Part shown: positions 7,746 through 17,548 of the stretch, piece by piece
Layout of the letters: each line of letters starts with the position of its first letter
How positions within the stretch are numbered: the stretch's first letter is position 1
DNA from: Eubacteriales bacterium
Lineage (GTDB): Bacteria; Bacillota; Clostridia; Peptostreptococcales; Anaerovoracaceae
Assembly: GCA_028704515.1 (NCBI GenBank)
Contig: JAQWFH010000004.1
Location: forward strand, 1 to 64,000
Length of the DNA: 64,000 nt
Direction: 5' to 3'
Position numbers and translations under genes: made by a program
The notes under the pieces: generated by a model
The model's input: the letters and a program-made list of their open reading frames with translations, nothing else
What the model was told of the DNA's origin: nothing
Database searches by the model: none

Positions 7746-8444
7746 TTAAAGTTTTAGAAGCTTAACATATAAATTATCAATCCATTCGTGCATTTTTTTA
7801 TAATTGAAAACTCCAAGTATGCAAAGAGTGACCGCAACCAAGGACAATATTATTACTCCTGTATAATTCTCTGTAAGTGTCATTGAGCCAAGCATTACAG
7901 ACATCGCCATTGCCGGAGTTCTTCCCGTCATTGAAATTAACAAAAACGGCTTAAATCTCATTTCCGATACGCCTATTGCATAGGCAAATAAATCCTTTGG
8001 AAGCCCTGGGATCAAATATATTATAAAAATTAGAACAAATGCTCTCTTGCTGTTTAGTTTATTCACATATTTTTCGAATTTTTTTTCTCCGAATATCAAA
8101 TACATTGATTTTTTTCCAAGAATTCTTGAAATATAAAATGTAATTAAAGTTCCAATCGCCGCGCCTATTAGCGTCAATATAATGCCTAGCGGGAATCCAA
8201 ACGCGTATCCGGCTGCGAACTGAAGTACTTGTCCAGGAAGAATGCAAATTATTATTTGAAGCACTTGCAGTACAAGATAAACAAGTATTCCTTCTGTTTT
8301 GTATGCAGATAGAAGCTCGTTTAATTTTTCCAACGATCCAAAATCTTCAATTATTGTATAGTAATTGAGGTATATAATAACCGGTATACCTACAATTATC
8401 GCAAATAGCAATAAAAGCTTAATTACCGCAATGAATCTTTGCAT
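7746..8444 (-). CDS. TVP38/TMEM64 (VTT/DedA-like) membrane protein
   Basis: Integral membrane protein of 232 residues with about five or six hydrophobic segments. The VTT domain signature is clear: the reentrant region around ILPGQVLQFAAGYAFG, GAAIGTLITFYISRILGKK, and YLIPGLPKDLFAYAIG. Family members are implicated in lipid scrambling or membrane homeostasis; a role for this one is not shown. Start: AGGAG seven bases before the ATG. It lies 27 bases after ynbB and 38 bases before the nitrilase gene. Confidence 0.9.
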   Translation of the reverse strand: MQRFIAVIKLLLLFAIIVGIPVIIYLNYYTIIEDFGSLEKLNELLSAYKTEGILVYLVLQVLQIIICILPGQVLQFAAGYAFGFPLGIILTLIGAAIGTLITFYISRILGKKSMYLIFGEKKFEKYVNKLNSKRAFVLIFIIYLIPGLPKDLFAYAIGVSEMRFKPFLLISMTGRTPAMAMSVMLGSMTLTENYTGVIILSLVAVTLCILGVFNYKKMHEWIDNLYVKLLKL

Positions 8445-8471
8445 TAATTATCTCCTAAGTCCTTTTTAGAT

Positions 8472-9764
8472 TTATAATGCCACCAAATTTTTATCATAAA
8501 GTGCCTGAAGTGCCTTGATAACTCCGAATTTAGAGTGTTCGTATGTAAGTCCTCCTTGGAAATACACATTGTAAGGCTCTCTTATCGGTGCGTCCGCCGA
8601 CAGCTCGATAGATGATCCCTGCACAAATGCCCCGGCAGCCATTATAATATCGCTCTCATAACCAGGCATATAAGCGGGTATAGGCGTTACGTATGAATCT
8701 ATCGGAGCAGCGGCCTGTATTCCTTCGCAGAAGGCTATTACAGCTTCCGCAGTACCCAATCTTACTGTTTCTATTATATTGGCACGGGCATCTCCGGCCT
8801 TTGGACATACATTATATCCCAAGTTCTCAAATACCTGCGCGCAAAGGGCAGCTCCTTTTACCGCTCCATTCACAACCTTTGGTGCAATGAACAGCCCGTG
8901 CAGCATTGCTCTTGTTTGCCCAAATGTTAATCCGCATTCTCCACCTATTCCCGGACATGTCATTCTATATGAGATATTTTTGATAAGATCTTCTCTGCCC
9001 GCTACATATCCTCCTGTAAGAGCCATACCTCCTCCGGGATTCTTAATAAGTGAGCCTGCCATAACATCCACGCCAACATCGGTAGGTTCATTTATATCAA
9101 GAAATTCGCCATAGCAATTATCCACCATGCAAATTATATCTTCTTTTATATTCTTAATAAAGGTTGTACATTCTTTTATGGATTCAGTTGTGATGGCGTT
9201 CCTAAAAGTATAGCCTTGAGAACGCTGAATTGATACCATTTTTGTTTTATCACAAATAGCTTCACCTATTCTTTGGAGATTAATACTTCCGTCATCGTCT
9301 AATTCTACTTGCTTATAGGTTATCCCATATTCAGCAAGAGAGCCCATACCGCTGCCTCTTATGCCAATGATTGATTCAAGCGTCTCATACGGTCTTCCCG
9401 TGCAATATATAAGCTCATCACCGGGGCGCAGACAGCCAAACAGCGTTATTGCAAGTGCGTGTGTTCCGTTTACTATCGTAGGTCTTACAAGGGCATCCTC
9501 CGTGCCAAAGACGTCTGAATACACCCTTTCGACAGCAGCTCTGCCCGGGTCATCATATCCATACCCCGTATTCCATGAAAAATGCATATTGGATATATTG
9601 TTTTTTTGAAATGCCGACAATACCTTGTACTGATTGTACGCCATTATGTCATCAAGATTTTGGAATATAGATTCAATTTGTTCCTCAGCCTTGCCAACTG
9701 CATCAAGCACTGCCGGAGATATTCCAAAGCTTTGGGTTAAAAGTTTATAAGTGTTTTTTTGCAT
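8472..9764 (-). CDS. ynbB: PLP-dependent methionine gamma-lyase-like protein (YnbB, aluminium resistance family)
   Basis: Fold-type I PLP enzyme of 430 residues matching the YnbB/'aluminium resistance' family, often annotated as methionine gamma-lyase family. Visible family stretches are FSWNTGYGYDDPGR, RPTIVNGTHALA, CMVDNCYGEF (the Asp that contacts the cofactor) and SLIKNPGGGMA (the PLP lysine context). The reaction is not proven for the family. Position next to miaA is conserved in Firmicutes. Start: GAGGA nine bases before the ATG. Confidence 0.92.
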   Translation of the reverse strand: MQKNTYKLLTQSFGISPAVLDAVGKAEEQIESIFQNLDDIMAYNQYKVLSAFQKNNISNMHFSWNTGYGYDDPGRAAVERVYSDVFGTEDALVRPTIVNGTHALAITLFGCLRPGDELIYCTGRPYETLESIIGIRGSGMGSLAEYGITYKQVELDDDGSINLQRIGEAICDKTKMVSIQRSQGYTFRNAITTESIKECTTFIKNIKEDIICMVDNCYGEFLDINEPTDVGVDVMAGSLIKNPGGGMALTGGYVAGREDLIKNISYRMTCPGIGGECGLTFGQTRAMLHGLFIAPKVVNGAVKGAALCAQVFENLGYNVCPKAGDARANIIETVRLGTAEAVIAFCEGIQAAAPIDSYVTPIPAYMPGYESDIIMAAGAFVQGSSIELSADAPIREPYNVYFQGGLTYEHSKFGVIKALQALYDKNLVAL

Positions 9765-9776
9765 TATTTATTGTCC

Positions 9777-10928
9777 TCAGTTCTTTTTATTGTCGGTTTC
9801 ATTTATTTTTCTTTCAATCTCCCACTCCATGTCATTGACTAAATCTCTCTTAACGTTCATCTTGTGGGCAGCATATAGCTGTGTCGTAGTTACCTGTTCA
9901 TGATCAAGAAGAGCCTGTACATCGAATATAGAATTGCCTCTTCCTATAAGACTGGTGGCAGCCGTTGCCCTAAGCTTGTGGGGGCTGTAGCCTGCTTTTC
10001 TGGATGTTTCCAGGCCGATCGATGTATATTTCTTTGAAAGCTCTCTAATCGCGCGTTCCGTCATTCTCTTGCCTTGAAGCGAAAGGAAAAGTGCATCCTT
10101 ATGCTCTTCGTCTACATCCTCATCGTGTCGTCTTTCATTTTTAATATAGTCGTTTATTACCATAGTTACAGACTTGTTCAACGGCATTATGGATTCCTTG
10201 CCTCTCTTTCTGTATATCTTGAACTCTCCTCGGGTAAAGTTGAACGAAGAAACATTGAGCTGTTGCAATTCCGATATTCGAAGTCCATATGTAAGAAACA
10301 GTATCAGTATAGCCTTGTCCCTTTTTTTTGTCTTCTCCCAGTACTCATGCTCTTTCGGGGTGAGCATTGCCCCAGTGGAAACGGCATCGAGCATCTTCAT
10401 AACCTCATCGTCCTGAAGGGCCTTTATTTCTCTTTCGCCTTGCTTAGGAACTCTGATAGGATCAAACCCATCCGTTATGTTTTTTTCCAACAATCCGTCT
10501 CTGTAAAGCTGCTTGAACATTACCGAAACGGAAGATCGCTTTCGAGCCAGGGTTTTGTTGTTATTTTCATAAATATACACTGCATTCTCGGTCTCTTTTT
10601 CATACGAGCGGCAATAATCTATATACATATTAACGTCTACTGCTTGTATATTGTTGAATTCTTCTGTTTTTATCTCCTTTTCAGCCTTTGCATCCGTGAG
10701 ATCAGGTCTCTCGGAAATTAAATATTGGCAGAAAAATCGTATATCATAAAGATAAGCAAGACGCGTCATCGGAAGAACATTCCCTTTTAAATAGGCGTGA
10801 AATCCTCGCAAAAACCTGGGAAGCTCATCTTCAAGCTGCTTGCACATTACATTGATTTCGTGTTCCTTTCTTACTATGTTGTCCGGCTTGTCACTCTTGT
10901 TATGAAATTTTACTCTCTTTTTATCCAT
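9777..10928 (-). CDS. Xer-type tyrosine recombinase
   Basis: Site-specific DNA recombinase of 383 residues. An N-terminal SAM-like DNA-binding domain (about 35-150) precedes the catalytic domain with the full residue set: Arg in TYGLRISEL, Lys in YRKRGKES, His and Arg in SPHKLRAT, His in LLDHEQV and the nucleophile Tyr in TTQLYAAH. The ATG at 10928 has GGAG ten bases upstream and overlaps miaA by 19 bases; a TTG at 10949 also opens the frame but lacks a site. No dif-like site or flanking repeats were seen. It is translationally coupled to miaA, so it is more likely a chromosomal Xer-like enzyme than a phage integrase. Confidence 0.88.
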   Translation of the reverse strand: MDKKRVKFHNKSDKPDNIVRKEHEINVMCKQLEDELPRFLRGFHAYLKGNVLPMTRLAYLYDIRFFCQYLISERPDLTDAKAEKEIKTEEFNNIQAVDVNMYIDYCRSYEKETENAVYIYENNNKTLARKRSSVSVMFKQLYRDGLLEKNITDGFDPIRVPKQGEREIKALQDDEVMKMLDAVSTGAMLTPKEHEYWEKTKKRDKAILILFLTYGLRISELQQLNVSSFNFTRGEFKIYRKRGKESIMPLNKSVTMVINDYIKNERRHDEDVDEEHKDALFLSLQGKRMTERAIRELSKKYTSIGLETSRKAGYSPHKLRATAATSLIGRGNSIFDVQALLDHEQVTTTQLYAAHKMNVKRDLVNDMEWEIERKINETDNKKN

Positions 10929-11848
10929 TTGAGGATTTCTCCTATACAATCCGGTTCTTTTGCGTATTCCGAAATATTAAACCATTTTATGTCCTCGTAT
11001 CGGCGGAACCAAGTCCATTGCCTCTTTGCTAAATGTCTTGTATTTTTTTTTATAAGATCTATTGCTTCATCTTTTTCGTATTCTCCATTGAAAAATTCTA
11101 TTATCTCTTTGTAGCCTATACCTTTCATTGCTATATCATTTATAGAAAGTCCCATATCCAGCAATTCTTGGACTTCCCCAAACAATCCTTGTTGAACAAG
11201 TATATCAACTCTTTTATTAACGCGTTCGTACAACTCCTCCCTATTTCTCGTAAGACCTATAAGCGTATATTCATAATCCTCCGTCGGTATAAGTGCTTCA
11301 GAAAACTCCCTATTTTTTTCACCTGTGAGCTCATATATTTCTATTGCTCTGACGACCTTTTTTAAATTGTTTGGATGTATGCGTTCAGCTGCCTCAGGAT
11401 CAATTTCATTAAGGATTGAATGCACATATTCCTTGCCTTTTTCTTCAGCAAGTTCAAAAAGTTCTTTCCTTCTCGAATTGTAAATATCATTATCTCTCGG
11501 CGATGCGGAAAAGTCCATATCATAAATTATAGAATTTACATAAAGCCCCGTACCACCTGACACAACGGGATGCATCCCGCGTGCAAAAATATCTTCAATT
11601 GCCTCTTTTGCAAGCCTTTGATATTTCCCGACAGAAAATGGCTCTCGAGGATCTATACAGTCCACAAGGTGATGGTGGCAGGCTTCCCTTTCTTCTTTTG
11701 TGGGCTTTGCAGATCCTATATTCATAAACTTATAAATCTGCATGGAATCAGCATTGACGATTTCGCCGCCCAATGCGGATGCTATTTGTATTGTATAATC
11801 GGTTTTTCCCACTGCTGTAGGACCGCAAATTACAGTTATTTTTCTCAT
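10910..11848 (-). CDS. miaA: tRNA dimethylallyltransferase
   Basis: Transfers the dimethylallyl group from DMAPP to N6 of A37 in tRNAs reading UNN codons. The 312 residues are family length. P-loop GPTAVGKT at 8-15, then DSMQIY, VDCIDPREPFSVG and the substrate-site motif VSGGTGLYVN. Its start overlaps the mutL stop by four bases (ATGA), and its end overlaps the recombinase gene. DMAPP comes from the isoprenoid pathway whose genes dxs and ispA lie upstream in the same gene run. Confidence 0.97.
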   Translation of the reverse strand: MRKITVICGPTAVGKTDYTIQIASALGGEIVNADSMQIYKFMNIGSAKPTKEEREACHHHLVDCIDPREPFSVGKYQRLAKEAIEDIFARGMHPVVSGGTGLYVNSIIYDMDFSASPRDNDIYNSRRKELFELAEEKGKEYVHSILNEIDPEAAERIHPNNLKKVVRAIEIYELTGEKNREFSEALIPTEDYEYTLIGLTRNREELYERVNKRVDILVQQGLFGEVQELLDMGLSINDIAMKGIGYKEIIEFFNGEYEKDEAIDLIKKNTRHLAKRQWTWFRRYEDIKWFNISEYAKEPDCIGEILKWIKRE

Positions 11849-13704
11849 ATTCTCTTAAATAGTTTTTCTATTTCACCTTTTGTTATTTTGACGAATGTAG
11901 GCCTGCCATGAGGGCATGAATATGGATTTTCACATAAAGAAAGCTGCTTTATTAAAGCTTCTGCTCCTTCAAACGATAGCATATCGTTTGCCCTTACTGC
12001 CATTTTGCAAGCTTGCATTGCTATCTTTTCGGACTTTGCCTCGTCGAAATCGCCTTTTAATTCTCCCGCGCTTTCAATGAAGTGATTTAGGAATTGCTCA
12101 GCTTCTGATAATTCCATAAATATAGGTATCCCTCTTATATTATAAGCGTTCGGGCCGAATTCTTCAATATCGAAGCTCATTGCACGCAAATTATCGAGCC
12201 ACTGGCTTTCTTGGGACTTTTGGGCCGGTGATGCCTCTAAAATCAGGGGCATAAGCAGGGGCTGAATCATTTTCTCGGAATTTATATATTGTTTTTTTAT
12301 ATTTTCAAATAAAACTCTTTCATGGGCTGCATGCTGATCGAAAAGATATATTGCATCATCTAACACGCATGTTATATACGTTCCAAAAACTAATCCCATA
12401 GGCTTTAAAGCACTACAATCAAAGATTTTTTTCGATCCCACTGAATATTCCGTCGGTCTTTCATTAAGCTGGGATTCTTTCTTTTTATCTTGTTCCTCTC
12501 GTAATGTTGACAATAACTGTTTTATGTCAACCCGCGCCTCGCTTACATTGATAACTTCCGGAGATTCACTTGTATGAGTATTTTCATTGTCGTGCGTCGT
12601 GTCGCTTTCATCCACAATATCACTATACTGAACCTTGGGATTTTCAAGCTTTATCTGATCCGTTTTTTCCTTCGATTCCTGTATTTTGAAAAGCTTATCT
12701 GCTCTCATTTGTGGGATTGCGTTATTTACCGAAAGAGCTTCTTTTATAGCCATGTATACCATTTCCGTGACCATAGCCTCATCGTCAAAACGAATTTCCA
12801 TTTTATTCGGATGAATATTTACATCCAGCTTTTCGGGAGGTAAGTCAAGGAACAAGAAGGCTACAGGAAAACGCCCGCTAAATAATCTTTCAGAATACGC
12901 TTTATCAATGCCCTTCTCTATTATTTTACTTTTTATTGAACGGCCGTTCACAAAAAATATTTGAGTTTTGCGATTGCTCTGAGAAAGCGTGGGGTTTGAT
13001 ACATATCCCTTAATATTTCCGGCGTCAGTAGTCCCCTCAACCGGTACTAATTCTCTTCCGATTTCACTTCCGTAAATCGCAAGAATGTTTCTGTATGTAT
13101 CTCCGTTTCCGTTTGTTGAAAAGAGAACTTTATCGTTATTTATAATTGTGAATTTTATCTCAGGAAATGCAAGTGCTGCCTTTGAGACAAAGTCAATTAT
13201 ATGCATGCTTTCTGTGCTGTCGCTTTTCATGAATTTTAGACGTGCTGGCATATTATAAAATAAATCTGTGACGGTTATTGTAGTTCCATCCGGGGAACCC
13301 GTAGCTTTTATATCGGTTTTTTCTCCACCTTCGATGCGTACAACCGTTCCCACCTTGCTTTGCATCTTCTTTGTAATCAATTCAGTTCTCGATACCGAGG
13401 ATATGCTTGCAAGTGCTTCTCCTCTGAATCCGAGGGTCTTTATTCTAGCTAAATCGGTGTCGGAAACAATTTTGCTTGTAGCATGACGCATAAAGGCAAT
13501 CTCGGCTTCTTCTGCGGCAATTCCCGAGCCATTATCCGTCACTCTTATGTATTCCTTGCCGCCTTTCCTTATTTCGACAGTGACAGAATTAGCACCTGCA
13601 TCTATTGAGTTTTCAACGAGTTCCTTTACGACCGACAGGGGCCTGTCAACAACTTCCCCTGCTGCGATTTTATCGGCCACACTTTTACTCAATATTTGAA
13701 TCAT
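11845..13704 (-). CDS. mutL: DNA mismatch repair protein MutL
   Basis: Matchmaker and endonuclease of mismatch repair. The N-terminal GHKL ATPase shows KIAAGEVVDRP, ELVENSIDAGA, DNGSGI and TLGFRGEALASI. The C-terminal domain carries DQHAAHERVLFE, which fits the endonuclease metal motif DQHA-x2-E-x4-E found in MutL of organisms without MutH, and CPHGRPTF near the end. Length 619 is normal. Start: AAAGGAAG seven bases before the ATG. Two bases separate it from mutS. Confidence 0.98.
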   Translation of the reverse strand: MIQILSKSVADKIAAGEVVDRPLSVVKELVENSIDAGANSVTVEIRKGGKEYIRVTDNGSGIAAEEAEIAFMRHATSKIVSDTDLARIKTLGFRGEALASISSVSRTELITKKMQSKVGTVVRIEGGEKTDIKATGSPDGTTITVTDLFYNMPARLKFMKSDSTESMHIIDFVSKAALAFPEIKFTIINNDKVLFSTNGNGDTYRNILAIYGSEIGRELVPVEGTTDAGNIKGYVSNPTLSQSNRKTQIFFVNGRSIKSKIIEKGIDKAYSERLFSGRFPVAFLFLDLPPEKLDVNIHPNKMEIRFDDEAMVTEMVYMAIKEALSVNNAIPQMRADKLFKIQESKEKTDQIKLENPKVQYSDIVDESDTTHDNENTHTSESPEVINVSEARVDIKQLLSTLREEQDKKKESQLNERPTEYSVGSKKIFDCSALKPMGLVFGTYITCVLDDAIYLFDQHAAHERVLFENIKKQYINSEKMIQPLLMPLILEASPAQKSQESQWLDNLRAMSFDIEEFGPNAYNIRGIPIFMELSEAEQFLNHFIESAGELKGDFDEAKSEKIAMQACKMAVRANDMLSFEGAEALIKQLSLCENPYSCPHGRPTFVKITKGEIEKLFKRI

Positions 13705-13706
13705 TT

Positions 13707-16307
13707 TTATTCTTCCTTTGCCAAATTTTGCAATTCCTCCAAAAGCCGGATTGCTTTTGACGGAGTCATATCCATAATGTCCAGGTCCTTAAGTTTTTGC
13801 GTTATTGCACTTGGATGTGGCGAAAACAGTGAAATTTGCACGTCCTCTTGAAGGCTTTTAGAAACACTATAATCAACATTTTGAGGCTTGCTTTCAAGCT
13901 CATAGAGTTTTTCCTGTGCTCTATTCAAAACCGCCTTCGGAACACCTGCAAGTTTTGCCACATGTATTCCGTAACTCCTTGAGGCGCTTCCGTCAATTAT
14001 CTTGTGAAGAAATACAGCATTTCCATCCTCCTCACTAACATCGACATTGAGATTTTTAAGACCCGGAAGGCTTTCTTCAAGCACAGTCAGCTCGTGGTAG
14101 TGCGTTGCAAACATCGTTCTTATCTTTCTGCCTTTATTGCATAGATATTCTGCTGCTGCCCACGCGATAGAAAGCCCATCGTATGTTGAGGTTCCTCGAC
14201 CGATTTCATCCAGAACAACAAGGGACTTTTCTGTAGCAGTATTCAATATTAATGCAAGCTCACTCATTTCAACAAAAAATGTTGATTGCCCTTGCGCCAA
14301 ATTGTCAGAAGCACCTATCCGCGTAAATATCTTATCTGCAACTCCAATTTTTGCAATATCACACGGAACAAAGCAACCTGCCTGTGCCATCAAAACTATT
14401 AGAGCCGTTTGGCGCATATATGTGGATTTTCCCGACATATTCGGTCCTGTTATCAAAAGAAGCGATGATGTTGTGTCGTTTATATATGTATCGTTTGAGA
14501 CGAAGGTCCCGCCCCTTGACATCTGTTCTATAACGGGATGTCTGCCGTTTTTTATATATATTTCGCTTTCATCATTGATTTCTGGCTTTACATAGGATAG
14601 GTTGGAGCTAACCTCAGCAAATGACACGAGCACATCAAGTGAAGCAATAGCTTCTGCTGTTTGCTGAATTTCAGCAATGTACTCGGACACCTTCTGCCTA
14701 AGATCTATAAACAGTTCATACTCCATCTTGTTTATCTTTACCTCGGCGTTAAGAACAAGGCTTTCCATTTCCTTGAGCTCCGGTGTTATGAACCTTTCGC
14801 AATTTGAAAGCGTCTGTTTTCGTATGTAATTATCCGGAATACGATCGTAAAATGATTTGGTGATTTCTAGATAATATCCGAATACCTTATTAAATCCTAC
14901 CTTTAAATTTCTTATACCTGTGCGTTGCCTTTCAATCTCTTCAAGATTTACAATCCAAAGCTGTCCGTCCTTTATTGAAAATTTTAGCTTGTCCAGCTCT
15001 GCAGAATAGCCCGGCTTTATAAGCTTCCCTTCCTTAATTGTAAAGGGAGGCTCTCCCTCCAAGGCCGTATCTATTGCCTCGCATAACCCTGTAAGAGGGT
15101 TCAAGGCGGCTTCTATTTCCATTAGTAACTCATTGTTACAGTCACAGAGATCATGCTTTAAATCGGGCAACACGCAAAGAGAATTTTTGAGTGCGATTAG
15201 GTCTCTGCCATTTGCATTTCCGCACGAAATTCGACCTCCCAATCTTTCGAGGTCGTACACCTGCTTTAGGTATTGTCTTATATTATTTCTAAGCAGAATA
15301 TCATCATAAAATAGTTGCACGGCATCCAATCTCTTGGTGATTTCTTCTGTATTCTTCAAGGGTTCTCTCAACCATTTTTTTATCTTTCTGGAGCCCATCG
15401 CCGTGCTTGTCTTATCCAGGACACCAAGAAGAGACCCCTGTACCTTCTTTTCGTACAAGGTTTCTGTTATTTCCAAATTTCTGATAGCCGTCTTGTCGAT
15501 TGACATATGGCTGTTTATATCGTAAATTTTCAGCTTTGTTATATGTTTGAGATTATTTTTCTGTGTTTCTGTGATATATGAAAACAAAGCACCCAATGAA
15601 CTTACAATTTCTTCTTTATCTTCAAGGCCTATTCCTGTTAAAGCTTTCATGTCGAATTGCTTGAGAATTGCCTTTCGTCCGGCTTCATTACTGAAATACA
15701 TGTCACCGAGTATATTTATGTAAGCATTCGTAGTTTCTTTTATTTCTTCTTCACTTATGATATCAAGGAGGGATTTTTGAAACAATATTTCTTTTGGATT
15801 GATTTTTGCCAATTCATTAAATAAAATCTCTTTCCCTCTTTTAAATGTAAAATCTACGGAATAAAGTTCTCCCGTAGAAATATCACAATATGACAATGCT
15901 ATACTTTTGTCGGAAGCAAAAACGCAAGCCAAATAGTTGTTTTCCTTCTCATCAAGCCCAGGACCGTTCAAAACAGTCCCCGGAGTAATAATCTGGACTA
16001 CTTCCCGCTTTACTATGCCTTTTGCCTGTGCAGGATCTTCAACCTGTTCGCATATAGCTACCTTGTATCTTTTGGCTACAAGCGCAGCTATATACGTGTC
16101 GGCTGAATGAAACGGAACACCGCACATCGGAGCTCTCTGCTCTAACCCACAGCTTTTGCCTGTAAGTGTTAGCTTGAGCTCCTTAACAGCGATGATTGCA
16201 TCGTCGAAAAACATTTCGTAAAAGTCACCCAGTCGAAAAAACAGAATACAATCCTTATGTTTTTCCTTTATCTCCATATATTGCTGCATCATAGGTGATA
16301 GTGCCAT
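13707..16307 (-). CDS. mutS: DNA mismatch repair protein MutS
   Basis: Recognises mismatches and small loops. The mismatch-binding Phe-x-Glu lies in GDFYEMF near residue 29. The ATPase domain has Walker A GPNMSGKS, then STFFVEMSEL, Walker B VVLDEIGRGTSTYDG and the switch ATHYHEL. The 866 residues are standard. The site before the start is AAAGGA at a long spacing of about 13 bases, so MQQYMEIK a few codons on could also serve. First gene of the mutS-mutL-miaA group. Confidence 0.98.
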   Translation of the reverse strand: MALSPMMQQYMEIKEKHKDCILFFRLGDFYEMFFDDAIIAVKELKLTLTGKSCGLEQRAPMCGVPFHSADTYIAALVAKRYKVAICEQVEDPAQAKGIVKREVVQIITPGTVLNGPGLDEKENNYLACVFASDKSIALSYCDISTGELYSVDFTFKRGKEILFNELAKINPKEILFQKSLLDIISEEEIKETTNAYINILGDMYFSNEAGRKAILKQFDMKALTGIGLEDKEEIVSSLGALFSYITETQKNNLKHITKLKIYDINSHMSIDKTAIRNLEITETLYEKKVQGSLLGVLDKTSTAMGSRKIKKWLREPLKNTEEITKRLDAVQLFYDDILLRNNIRQYLKQVYDLERLGGRISCGNANGRDLIALKNSLCVLPDLKHDLCDCNNELLMEIEAALNPLTGLCEAIDTALEGEPPFTIKEGKLIKPGYSAELDKLKFSIKDGQLWIVNLEEIERQRTGIRNLKVGFNKVFGYYLEITKSFYDRIPDNYIRKQTLSNCERFITPELKEMESLVLNAEVKINKMEYELFIDLRQKVSEYIAEIQQTAEAIASLDVLVSFAEVSSNLSYVKPEINDESEIYIKNGRHPVIEQMSRGGTFVSNDTYINDTTSSLLLITGPNMSGKSTYMRQTALIVLMAQAGCFVPCDIAKIGVADKIFTRIGASDNLAQGQSTFFVEMSELALILNTATEKSLVVLDEIGRGTSTYDGLSIAWAAAEYLCNKGRKIRTMFATHYHELTVLEESLPGLKNLNVDVSEEDGNAVFLHKIIDGSASRSYGIHVAKLAGVPKAVLNRAQEKLYELESKPQNVDYSVSKSLQEDVQISLFSPHPSAITQKLKDLDIMDMTPSKAIRLLEELQNLAKEE

Positions 16308-16329
16308 TTACTTAAGTGTATCCTTTCAT

Positions 16330-17520
16330 TTATCTGTTCTTGTATGCTTCAAGAGCTTTTGCAAGAATCTCTGTACTTCTCCTTAAATCTTTCGCATTGA
16401 GTACATATGCAAGTCTTACTTCGTTCTTTCCAAGGCCTGGAGTAGCATAGAAGCCTTCTGCAGGAGCATACATCATAGTTTCTCCGTTATCTCTGAAATC
16501 TTCGAGAAGGAACATAAGGAAATCTTCAGCATTTTCAACTGGAAGAGTTACCATCATATAGAATGCTCCACCTGGCTTATTGACTTTGACGCCTGGGATT
16601 GCTGAAAGCCCTTCGAAAAGAACGTTTCTTCTGTTCTCATACTCTGTTCTGATAGCGTTGAAATAATCCGACGGAAGCTGATAGAGAGCAGCTGCGCCAA
16701 GCATCTCAAGAGTTGGACAGCAAAGACGCCCCTGAGCAATCTTCATCAGTGCGGCATTGAGTTCTTTATTCTTTGCGATAATGAATCCTATTCTTGCTCC
16801 GCAAGCCGAGAAACGCTTTGAAATAGAGTCAATTATTATAACTCTGTCAGCATATTCTTCAAGCTGTCCGAAGGAAACCATTTTTCTTCCATCGTATGCA
16901 AATTCTCTGTATACCTCATCTGCAATTACCCACAAGTCGTGTTTCTTTGCAAAACGGCAGATAACTTCCATATCTTCGGTTGAAAGAATCGTTCCTGTAG
17001 GGTTGCCTGGATTAACAACTGCGATTGCTTTGCATGTCGGCCTGTATGAAGCCTCAAGGAGAGCTTCGTCCGCAAACATATAACCTTTGTCTGGATCTGC
17101 AGTGATAGGAGTAACTTCTCCGCCGGATGCCGCTATAAATGTACGGTAATTTGTATAGTACGGCTCGGGAATCATTACTGTATCTCCCTCGTTAAGTATG
17201 GATGTAAATACCATGCTAAGTGCTTCTGAGCCACCGCTTGTAACCAGGACTTCGCTCCTGTCAACGTTTACTCCGAATGGTTTAAAATAGTTGATAATTG
17301 CATCCTGTAAAACTGTAAGCCCTGGAGATTCTGCATAAGCCAAAACCTTTTCATCATAACCTCTTATAGCTTCCATAAATGCTGCGGGAGTTTCGATGTC
17401 GGGTTGTCCTATGTTTAGGTGATAAACACGAACGCCGCTTGCTTTAGCTGCACCAGCAATTGGATTGAATTTTCTTATCGGTGAAAATTCCATTTTGTTT
17501 ACTCTTTCTGAAAGTCTCAT
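16330..17520 (-). CDS. PLP-dependent aminotransferase, class I/II (aspartate aminotransferase-like)
   Basis: Fold-type I aminotransferase of 396 residues. The motifs are VNPGNPTGT (carboxylate and cofactor contacts), VIADEVYREFAY (Asp to the pyridine nitrogen) and IDSISKRFSACGARIG with the Schiff-base Lys near residue 235. Amino donor and acceptor cannot be read; Asp/aromatic aminotransferases are the closest well-known relatives. Start: GGAG ten bases before the ATG. It stands between tlyA and mutS, 28 and 22 bases away, without a visible promoter. Confidence 0.92.
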   Translation of the reverse strand: MRLSERVNKMEFSPIRKFNPIAGAAKASGVRVYHLNIGQPDIETPAAFMEAIRGYDEKVLAYAESPGLTVLQDAIINYFKPFGVNVDRSEVLVTSGGSEALSMVFTSILNEGDTVMIPEPYYTNYRTFIAASGGEVTPITADPDKGYMFADEALLEASYRPTCKAIAVVNPGNPTGTILSTEDMEVICRFAKKHDLWVIADEVYREFAYDGRKMVSFGQLEEYADRVIIIDSISKRFSACGARIGFIIAKNKELNAALMKIAQGRLCCPTLEMLGAAALYQLPSDYFNAIRTEYENRRNVLFEGLSAIPGVKVNKPGGAFYMMVTLPVENAEDFLMFLLEDFRDNGETMMYAPAEGFYATPGLGKNEVRLAYVLNAKDLRRSTEILAKALEAYKNR

Positions 17521-17548
17521 AGCGATAGGTCTCCTTTCTTAAAAAACC

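Noticed and set aside
10074-10721. 215-residue plus-strand frame opposite the tyrosine recombinase
   Set aside because: Antisense to a gene with all catalytic residues; the frame is low-complexity Tyr/Phe/Ile-rich, has no ribosome binding site and matches no family.
9777-10928. Recombinase as a phage or integrative-element integrase
   Set aside because: No attachment-site duplication, tRNA junction or cargo genes; it is overlapped with miaA and closely followed by ynbB.
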